A stretch of 21,839 nucleotides of DNA from an uncultured Olsenella sp. (lineage in GTDB: Bacteria; Actinomycetota; Coriobacteriia; Coriobacteriales; Atopobiaceae): assembly GCA_900548775.1 (NCBI GenBank), contig URLM01000033.1, positions 1-21,839 of the forward strand, read 5' to 3'. The position numbers and the translations under genes are program-made. Shown in pieces: positions 16,203 to 21,839 of this stretch (its first letter is position 1; each line of letters starts with the position of its first letter). The notes under the pieces are model-generated. The model did no database searches and was not told the DNA's origin. It saw nothing but the letters and a program-made list of their open reading frames with translations.

Positions 16203-16988
16203 CTATAGGTACCTTGCGAGGAACTCGCGGGTGCGGGGCTTCTCGGGATTGGTGAAGATCTTCTCCGGACTGCCCTTCTCGGCGATGACGCCCTTGTCCA
16301 TGAACACGACCTCGTCGGAGACGCTGCGCGCGAACGCCATCTCGTGCGTCACCACGACCATGGTCATGCCCTGCGAGGCAAGACGGCGCATGACCTCGAG
16401 GACCTCGCCGGAAATCTCGGGGTCGAGCGCCGAAGTGGGCTCGTCGAAGAGCATGAGGTCGGGCTTCATGCAGAGGGCGCGCGCAATTGCCACGCGCTGC
16501 TTCTGCCCGCCGGAAAGCGTGTTGACGTCTGCCCCAGCAAAGTCCGCAAGGCCAACGGAGTCGAGGTTCGCAAGCGCGACCTTCTCGGCCTGCTCCTTGG
16601 TCATCTTCTTGAGGGTCACCGGCGCCAGCGTACAGTTGTCCAGCACGTTCATGTTGTTGAACAGGTTGAAGCCCTGGAACACCATGCCGATCTTCTCGCG
16701 CAGGGCGTTGATGTCCACATGCTCGGCTGCCAGGTCCTTGCCATGGAACCACACGTGGCCGGCATCGGGCGTCTCGAGCAGGTTGATGCAGCGCAGGAGT
16801 GTCGACTTGCCGGAGCCGGACGCACCGATGATGGTCACCACCTGCCCCGGCATCACGGTGAGGTCGATGCCGCGAAGGACCACGTTGTTCCCGAAGGACT
16901 TCTGGAGCCCCTCCACGCGCACGACCGGCTCGGTAGCGCCAGCGGCGTCTTCGGCTGCGGCGGCACCCGCGTGCTTCTCGTCTGCCAT
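16203..16988 (-). CDS. Polar amino-acid ABC transporter ATP-binding protein
   Basis: It is the ATP-hydrolysing subunit of an importer of the GlnQ/HisP class, on the inner face of the membrane. In 261 residues it has Walker A GASGSGKST (55-63), Q-loop Gln105 in VFQGFNLF, the signature LSGGQKQR (158-165), Walker B LMLFDEPTSALD (178-189) and H-loop His215 in VTHEM. An Ala/Glu-rich N-terminal extension of about 20 residues precedes the domain. It is the last gene of the operon: its ATG comes one base after the permease stop, implying translational coupling. The substrate (glutamine, histidine, arginine or cystine) cannot be told from this subunit. Confidence 0.95.
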   Translation of the reverse strand: MADEKHAGAAAAEDAAGATEPVVRVEGLQKSFGNNVVLRGIDLTVMPGQVVTIIGASGSGKSTLLRCINLLETPDAGHVWFHGKDLAAEHVDINALREKIGMVFQGFNLFNNMNVLDNCTLAPVTLKKMTKEQAEKVALANLDSVGLADFAGADVNTLSGGQKQRVAIARALCMKPDLMLFDEPTSALDPEISGEVLEVMRRLASQGMTMVVVTHEMAFARSVSDEVVFMDKGVIAEKGSPEKIFTNPEKPRTREFLARYL

Positions 16989-16989
16989 G

Positions 16990-18192
16990 CTACTTCTCGC
17001 CTCCCGTCTGCATCTGGTTGGACACGCCCAGCACGGGCTCGGTCTTTGCGTCGAGCCGCTTGGCCAGCTTGCCCAAAAGCCACGACGCCGTAGCCGTCAT
17101 GATGAGGTAGAAGACCGCGATGACGAGATACGCGTTGAGCTGCTTGTAGTAGATGCCCGCGATGGTCGAGGCGGCAAACGCCAGGTCGAACACGCCAATC
17201 ACCGAGAGAACCGAGGAGTCCTTGATGTTGATGACCAGCTCGTTGGAGAGGCCGGGGATGGCGTAGCGGATACCCTGCGGGAAGACGACCTTGACCATGG
17301 CCTGCCACTGAGAGAGGCCAAGCGAGCGCGCGGCCTCCATCTGCCCCTTGTCCACCGACTCGATGCCGCCGCGCAGGACCTCCATCATGTACGCGGTGGA
17401 GTTGAGCGAGATGACCACCAGGCCGGCGATGAAGCGCGACCACACGGCGTTGATCTCGGAGACGGACATGCCCGAGCCGCTGAACAGGCCGAACCCGGCG
17501 TAGTAGATGATGACGCCCTGGACCAGCATGGGCGTGCCGCGCACCACGGTGCTGTAGACCTTGGCAAAGCCCACGCCCACCTTCTTCCAGAAGCGGACGA
17601 AGTCGTTGTCGGGGCGGTCGATGTGCTGGATGCGCACGAAGACCAGAAGCATTGCCAGCACGAAGGCGATTGCGGTGCCAAAGACAGCCAGCTCAATGGT
17701 CGTGAGAATGCCCTGCAGGTACGTTGCGTAGCCCTGCTGGAACATGTAGAGGATCTGCGTGAGCATGTCGTCCTGCGGCATCCCGGTGGCGGCCGAGGCG
17801 GCAGCCCACGCGCTCGCGAAGCCCATGACCGCGCGGTCGACAAAGAGCACGATGGCCAGGGCCCAGATGACGTAGGACCCCAGGCGCAAGGCGCGGCGCG
17901 GGCCAGCCTTCACGAAGGGCGCCACCTGGCCATACGTATCCCAGTGCGTGAGCTTGAAGACGAGCGCCGCCGCCGAGAGCACCAGCCATGCGGCCAGCAC
18001 GTAGTACATCACGAGCTCGACCGTGAACGCGTGCGCGAGGAAGCTCAGTGCCGGACGCGGCTGGCTGGAGAACCACATCCCCGCAAACGCGACGGCGGAG
18101 GTGCCGAGAAGGACGTAGCGGTGGTCTCGGCGCAGCCACGCGGCAAAGCGGGCGCGCCGGGTCGACGCCGTAGTTGATGGTGCATCTGACAT
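16990..18192 (-). CDS. Polar amino-acid ABC transporter permease with N-terminal membrane extension
   Basis: This membrane subunit is of the HisMQ/GlnP type. The typical permease domain lies at about 150-380, including VVRGTPMLVQ (216-225) and the EAA-type coupling loop (EAARSLGLSQ at 286-295, then VFPQGIRYAIP at 303-313). The 400-residue length exceeds the usual 220-290 because of about 145 extra residues with three likely membrane helices (about 26-42, 56-78 and 103-127). It is therefore an extended permease, probably working as a homodimer because no second permease gene is present. The start at 18192 is preferred: GGGAG lies ten bases upstream, and an earlier ATG (18222) precedes that site. 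It follows the binding-protein gene by 33 bases. Confidence 0.93.
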   Translation of the reverse strand: MSDAPSTTASTRRARFAAWLRRDHRYVLLGTSAVAFAGMWFSSQPRPALSFLAHAFTVELVMYYVLAAWLVLSAAALVFKLTHWDTYGQVAPFVKAGPRRALRLGSYVIWALAIVLFVDRAVMGFASAWAAASAATGMPQDDMLTQILYMFQQGYATYLQGILTTIELAVFGTAIAFVLAMLLVFVRIQHIDRPDNDFVRFWKKVGVGFAKVYSTVVRGTPMLVQGVIIYYAGFGLFSGSGMSVSEINAVWSRFIAGLVVISLNSTAYMMEVLRGGIESVDKGQMEAARSLGLSQWQAMVKVVFPQGIRYAIPGLSNELVINIKDSSVLSVIGVFDLAFAASTIAGIYYKQLNAYLVIAVFYLIMTATASWLLGKLAKRLDAKTEPVLGVSNQMQTGGEK

Positions 18193-18225
18193 GTTCTTGC
18201 TTCTCCCTGCTGTGTGGGGCATCCG

Positions 18226-19170
18226 CTAGGCGGGCTGGCGGTCCATGCAGTCATCCCACATGCTCTGGCGCTCGTCCGCCGAGATGCCGTCGATGACCTC
18301 GTTGATCTTGGCGAGAACCGCGTCCTGGCCCTTGGCGATGGCGGCGTTGTCGGGGTTGGAGGCGTCCGTGAAGCCCTCGTCCTCGGCAAGGTCGACCTTC
18401 TTGAGGGTGGGGTAGTCCTTGAGCAGGCGCGGCAGCGAGAGGGACGAGAAGGTAATGGCGTCGCAGGTGCCGTTCATGAGGCCGTCGACCACCAGCGGGA
18501 CCGTTGCCACCGGCGTGAGGTGGTTGACGTTGGGGATCTGGTCGATGAGGTCGTCGTAGAAGGTGTCCTTCTGGCCCAGGACCGAGGCGCCCGAGAAGTC
18601 CGAGAGCTTGGTGGCGTTGGCGTAGGGCGAGTCCTGCTTGACGACCATGATGACCTCGTCGTCGATGTAGGAGTCGGAGAAGTCCGCAGACTGGGCGCGC
18701 TCGTCCGTCACGGACATGCCGGCGCAGATGATATCGATCTGGCCGTTGACCAGCGAGTCCACCAGGCTGCCAAACTCCATCTTCACCGCGACCGGCTCCA
18801 TGCCCAGGGCGTCGGCGATCTTCTTGGCCACCTGCACGTCATAGCCGTCGGCATAGGCGCCGCTGACGTTCTCGATGGGGATGGTGGTGTCGCTCGCCGA
18901 GGACTCCTGCCAGTTGTAGGGGGCGTAGGCGGCCTCCATGCCAACGCGCAGGGTCTTGCCATCGCCGGGCTTGAGGGAGTCCGAAGACGAGGAGTCGCTG
19001 CTGGTGGAGGCAGTCGAGGAGTTTGCAGATGCGTCGCTCGACTGCGCGGCAGGCCCGCATGCCGTGAGGACGGTCATCCCTCCAACGGTGAGGGCCGTGA
19101 TGCCCGAGGCCCTGAGAAAGTCTCGACGAGAAAATGAGCCGGACGCGTGCTGGATGGGATGCTTCTTCAT
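18226..19170 (-). CDS. Amino-acid ABC transporter substrate-binding lipoprotein (Tat-type signal)
   Basis: This extracytoplasmic binding protein of the SBP_bac_3 family is the first gene of the operon. In 314 residues it has a twin-arginine motif SRRDFLR (14-20), a hydrophobic stretch, and the lipobox LTAC with Cys38. The mature protein would be anchored by lipid to the outer face of the membrane. A Ser/Asp-rich linker (about 43-70) precedes the domain. Family motifs are LRVGMEAAYAPYNW and GYDVQVAKKIADALG in lobe 1, then IDIICAGMSVTDERAQ and ADFSDSYIDDE. The start at 19170 has GGGAGG six bases upstream; the open frame continues to 19350 without a better start. The ligand is not predictable beyond a polar amino acid. 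Confidence 0.94.
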   Translation of the reverse strand: MKKHPIQHASGSFSRRDFLRASGITALTVGGMTVLTACGPAAQSSDASANSSTASTSSDSSSSDSLKPGDGKTLRVGMEAAYAPYNWQESSASDTTIPIENVSGAYADGYDVQVAKKIADALGMEPVAVKMEFGSLVDSLVNGQIDIICAGMSVTDERAQSADFSDSYIDDEVIMVVKQDSPYANATKLSDFSGASVLGQKDTFYDDLIDQIPNVNHLTPVATVPLVVDGLMNGTCDAITFSSLSLPRLLKDYPTLKKVDLAEDEGFTDASNPDNAAIAKGQDAVLAKINEVIDGISADERQSMWDDCMDRQPA

Positions 19171-19544
19171 GGTGGTCCTCCCTGGACGATCCCCTTCGTT
19201 CCCCTTTCGCGCGACGCAACCGGAGGGGACCCATTCCCCTCCCCCTTGCAAGCGAGCGCTCCGACGCGCCCGATGCGAGAAAGTTACGCGCACGTGGAAA
19301 CGATACTCCTCCCGTCGCAATGCGGCCCAATAGTCACAGTGAGGTAACAAAAGGGGGCGCAGCGAGACAATCGTTTAATTTGATATTTGATGTGATGGGC
19401 GGAACGCCCAAGCACAGTGAGGAACGACGCCTCTCGCTACACATTCGTCTCCGAATTTGTGACGCACGCAGGTCGCTACAGATTCGTTGCACGAATCTGT
19501 AGCGCGCATACGCTCTCATGAGACAAGGGGACGGTCCCCTTGTC
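19171..19544. other. Intergenic region upstream of the ABC operon
   Basis: The 374 bases contain no gene I can support. They hold three hairpins (19435-19464, 19474-19504 and 19518-19548), a small TGGGCG/CGCCCA stem (19396-19410) and a direct repeat, CACAGTGAGG (19335-19344 and 19413-19422). The DNA around 19350-19400 is A+T-richer and probably contains the operon promoter, but no clear -35/-10 pair stands out. The repeats could be operator sites or a leader structure. Confidence 0.5.
19435..19504. repeat. Two related hairpins (TCGCTACA-C/G-ATTCG) upstream of the ABC operon
   Basis: The hairpin at 19474-19504 is a perfect 14-bp stem (CGCTACAGATTCGT) with a 3-base loop. The one at 19435-19464 is a related 13-base stem with three mismatches and a 4-base loop. 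The left arms match over 14 of 15 bases and lie 39 bases apart, so one unit seems to be a diverged copy of the other. Confidence 0.75.
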
Positions 19545-19548
19545 TCAT
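19518..19548. repeat. REP-like hairpin overlapping the tsaD stop codon
   Basis: A 14-bp perfect stem (ATGAGACAAGGGGA and its complement) has a CGG loop. The gene's TGA stop (19545-19547) lies inside the right arm. No U-tract follows on the minus strand, so it is not a classical terminator. Similar GACAAGGGGACGGTCCCC palindromes are, from memory, scattered in many Firmicutes and Actinobacteria genomes. Confidence 0.65.
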
Positions 19549-21839
19549 TGCCAGCTGGGCGGGACGGGGGCGTCGGTCGTGGACCAAGCACCAAGAGGCG
19601 CGTTGGGGTCGGCGTCAAGCGTGAGCGGCGCGAAGTTGCGCGCCCGATAGCTTCTCAACGCCGCAACGCTGATCATGGCGGCATTGTCGCCGCAGGCCCG
19701 CATGGGCGGCACGGTCACGCGCACGCCGCGCTTGTCAAAAGCCTTGCGGTACGCCTCGCGTAGCTGCGGGTTTGCGGCAACGCCGCCGCCCACGCAAAAG
19801 TCCGAGACACCCGTCTGCTCGACCGCCGTCACAGCCTTGGCCACCTGCACGTCGATGACCGCCGCCTCGAAGGAGGCCGCAAGGTCGGGCAGGTCGATGG
19901 GCCGGCCGGCGCGGTTCTCGCCCTCGATGTAGGTAATCACGGCCGTCTTGAGGCCAGACAGCGAGAACTGATAGTCGCCGCTGTGCATCATGGCACGCGG
20001 GAAGTGGATGGCGCGCGGGTTGCCCTTTGCGGCAAGCCTGCTAATCACCGGGCCACCGGGATACCCCAGACCCAGTGTCTTGGCAACCTTGTCGAAGGCC
20101 TCGCCCACGGCGTCGTCGATGGTGGTGCCCAGAATCTGGTAGTCGCCCCATCCGCGCACGTAGACCAGCATGGTGTTACCGCCGGAGACCAGGCTTGCCA
20201 CGAAGGGCGGCTTCAGATCCGGAGTCTCGAAGAGGTTGGCGAGAAGGTGCCCCTCAAGATGGTGCACCGCAATGAGCGGCAGGCCCGTTGAGGCGCAGAG
20301 ACCCTTGGCAAACGCAACGCCCACCACAAGAGCTCCCACAAGGCCCGGACCGGCGGTGACGCCCACGGCCGAGAGGTCCGCGGCGGTGAGGGTGTCGCAG
20401 CCAAAGTGCGCGCCCGCCTGCGCCATGGCCTCCTCGTAGACGCCCACGATGGCCTCGACGTGCTTGCGGCTGGCAATCTCGGGCACCACGCCGCCAAAGC
20501 GCGCGTGGAAGTCGATGGAGGTGGCAACCACGCTCGCGCACACGGCGCCATGGGAGTCCACCACGGCCACGGCCGTCTCGTCGCAGGAGGATTCTATCGA
20601 GAGAACCAGGTCGCCTGCGGCAGCCAGCGCCTCCTTGCACGCAGCGTCACGCGGGCCAGCAAGGATGGGCCACGGGCGGATGGAGGCGTGCGGCTCCGGA
20701 CGCTTGCCCAGGGCCTCGACGTCACCCGCAAGCGGCAGTTCCGCGCGCAGGATGAGGGCGTCGTGGCCGGGCGCGTAGTAGCCCGGACGACAGCCGACCT
20801 CAGCAAAGCCCAGGTGGTCATAGGTAGCCCGCGCAGGCTCGTTCTTCTCGTCCACCTCGAGCGAGGCGGTCTTGGCGTTGAGCACGTGCGCGTCATAGCA
20901 CAGGCGCGCCACCAGGCGAGAGGCAACGCCCTGGCGGCGGTGCCCCTCCTCCACGGCAACGTCGCAGACCTCGAAGTCGTCGCCGGCCATCATGCCGCCC
21001 GCAAAGCCGATGATGCGGCCCAGGTCGTGCGCCACCCACCAGCTGCGGCCCGGTTGCGAGAGTTCCTCGTAGAAGAGCTTCTCGGTCCAGGGCGTGTGAG
21101 AGGAGCCCGAGAAGGCCGCGGCCTCCAGCGCCGCAACGGCAGGCAGGTCGTTCACCGACATGGGACGCAGCTGCAGGTGCCTGTCGGCAAGGGCGTCGTC
21201 CACGCCCGTGACCTTCACGCTTGCGGGCGCCTTGAGACCAAGCCGCTTGCGCTCGTTCTCCTCGGCATCCGAGAGGCGCGTGTAGATGGGAAGCACCAGC
21301 GCCGGGTCGCCCGAGTCGAGGGGCTGCGCCGCGGCTGCGAGAGCCAGGCCCTCCCCCGTGGGGTACCACAGGGCCTCATCCAGGATGTTCGTGAAGCCCG
21401 CCGCCTCGAAGCGCGCGCGGTACTTCTTGAGTCCGTTGCCGGTGAGAACGAGCCGGGACGCATCCTCGCGCGCGGACCACGCAGCCACGCACTCGTCGGC
21501 CTTGCAGACGGTCTCGGTGGCGAAGGTGCGATGGGCACCGTTGTCATCCAGCAGGTAGATGCCGGGGTAGACCTCTCCGCGCATGGCGTCGTCCGCCACG
21601 GCGAGAAGCCCGCGCACGCCGGCCTTCCAGGCGCCCCATGCCGTGGCGTCGAGCACCGAGACGCCGTGGAGCGGCTTCGAGAGGCCGCACGAGAGCCCCT
21701 TGGCGGTCGCTATGCCAATGCGCACGCCCGTGAAGCTGCCGGGGCCACGACCCACGAGCACGCGATCGAGGTCTGCCATGGTGTGGCCGCAGTCCTCAAG
21801 CGCCGCGAGAGCCGTGGTGACCAGCTCGACGTTGGCCTG
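19545..21839 (-). CDS. tsaD: TsaB-RimI-TsaD fusion (tRNA threonylcarbamoyladenosine synthesis), 5' end beyond the window
   Basis: One uninterrupted frame of 764 visible residues joins three enzymes. The first part (1-215) is TsaB, with VGRGPGSFTGVRIG (29-42). The middle (220-367) is a RimI-type GNAT acetyltransferase with the acetyl-CoA loop RRQGVASRLV (301-310) and LEVDEKNEPARATYDHLGF (327-345). The last part (409-764) is TsaD, with SIESSCDETAVAV (414-426), metal ligands in HHLEGH (526-531), GGGVAAN (684-690) and CGDNAAM (716-722). TsaB and TsaD form the t6A37 transferase on ANN-decoding tRNAs with TsaE and TsaC, which are not seen here; RimI acetylates ribosomal protein S18. The frame is open at the window edge, and only about 40-50 N-terminal residues of TsaB should be missing. 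Its stop lies in a REP-like hairpin. Confidence 0.93.
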   Translation of the reverse strand, partial: QANVELVTTALAALEDCGHTMADLDRVLVGRGPGSFTGVRIGIATAKGLSCGLSKPLHGVSVLDATAWGAWKAGVRGLLAVADDAMRGEVYPGIYLLDDNGAHRTFATETVCKADECVAAWSAREDASRLVLTGNGLKKYRARFEAAGFTNILDEALWYPTGEGLALAAAAQPLDSGDPALVLPIYTRLSDAEENERKRLGLKAPASVKVTGVDDALADRHLQLRPMSVNDLPAVAALEAAAFSGSSHTPWTEKLFYEELSQPGRSWWVAHDLGRIIGFAGGMMAGDDFEVCDVAVEEGHRRQGVASRLVARLCYDAHVLNAKTASLEVDEKNEPARATYDHLGFAEVGCRPGYYAPGHDALILRAELPLAGDVEALGKRPEPHASIRPWPILAGPRDAACKEALAAAGDLVLSIESSCDETAVAVVDSHGAVCASVVATSIDFHARFGGVVPEIASRKHVEAIVGVYEEAMAQAGAHFGCDTLTAADLSAVGVTAGPGLVGALVVGVAFAKGLCASTGLPLIAVHHLEGHLLANLFETPDLKPPFVASLVSGGNTMLVYVRGWGDYQILGTTIDDAVGEAFDKVAKTLGLGYPGGPVISRLAAKGNPRAIHFPRAMMHSGDYQFSLSGLKTAVITYIEGENRAGRPIDLPDLAASFEAAVIDVQVAKAVTAVEQTGVSDFCVGGGVAANPQLREAYRKAFDKRGVRVTVPPMRACGDNAAMISVAALRSYRARNFAPLTLDADPNAPLGAWSTTDAPVPPSWQ

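Noticed and set aside
16231..18177. Plus-strand open frame of 648 codons opposite the ABC ATPase and permease
   Set aside because: It spans two well-defined genes on the other strand and has no recognisable domain.

Overview
This is a high-GC, gene-dense window in which almost every protein is a recognisable bacterial housekeeping or transport protein. Two features point to an anaerobic Actinobacterium of the class Coriobacteriia, probably Atopobiaceae (Olsenella/Atopobium-like). One is the protein set: an actinobacterial-type LCP protein with a LytR_C domain, a multi-cluster ferredoxin-like protein beside ychF, and a TsaB-RimI-TsaD fusion. The other is the use of GTG starts and G+C-rich codons. 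This placement rests on protein resemblance and composition, not on a search. All supported genes except two (the LCP protein and xpt) lie on the minus strand.

Layout. Positions 1-1333 hold most of a Schlafen/AlbA-type ATP-binding regulator, cut by the left edge. Upstream of it is a cluster of repeated ATTCAGGAAG operator-like motifs, followed by about 450 bases with no supportable gene. Next come an orphan AAA ATPase of the DUF4143 type with an 18-bp perfect inverted repeat at its translation start (1904-3167), a GyrI-like small-molecule-binding protein (3278-3913), and guaA (4159-5751). The plus-strand LCP cell-wall ligase (6027-7628) is divergent from guaA and converges with ychF. A four-motif Fe-S protein (8939-10219) and ychF (7823-8896) form a minus-strand pair. 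groES-groEL (10475-12484) lie upstream of them, separated by a terminator and a 21-bp tandem repeat. xpt (13139-13717) is divergent from groES and converges with the glutamine-dependent NAD synthetase gene nadE (13790-15715). A complete polar amino-acid ABC operon runs from 19170 down to 16203 in the order binding protein, permease, ATPase. The right end is a single ORF joining TsaB, RimI and TsaD, whose start lies beyond the window.

Functional view. The window combines nucleotide and cofactor supply (guaA, xpt, nadE), protein folding (groES/groEL), translation quality (ychF, the tsaB-rimI-tsaD fusion), envelope assembly (LCP) and amino-acid uptake. The left 3 kb (regulator, empty stretch, DUF4143 ATPase) looks like accessory DNA.

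The least explained sequence is intergenic. Two arrays of palindromic repeats share a period of about 60 bases: four units at 12774-12981 and five at 15889-16161. Each unit is a CTCCGGCG/CGCCGGAG-type hairpin followed by a conserved linker containing TTTCGTACGTGATT. They are not CRISPRs, because the linkers are conserved, and they look like a REP/BIME-like family. Other unexplained palindromes lie at 1386-1451, 3119-3167, 10315-10367, 7726-7806 and 19435-19548. I found no rRNA, tRNA, CRISPR array, IS element or convincing riboswitch.
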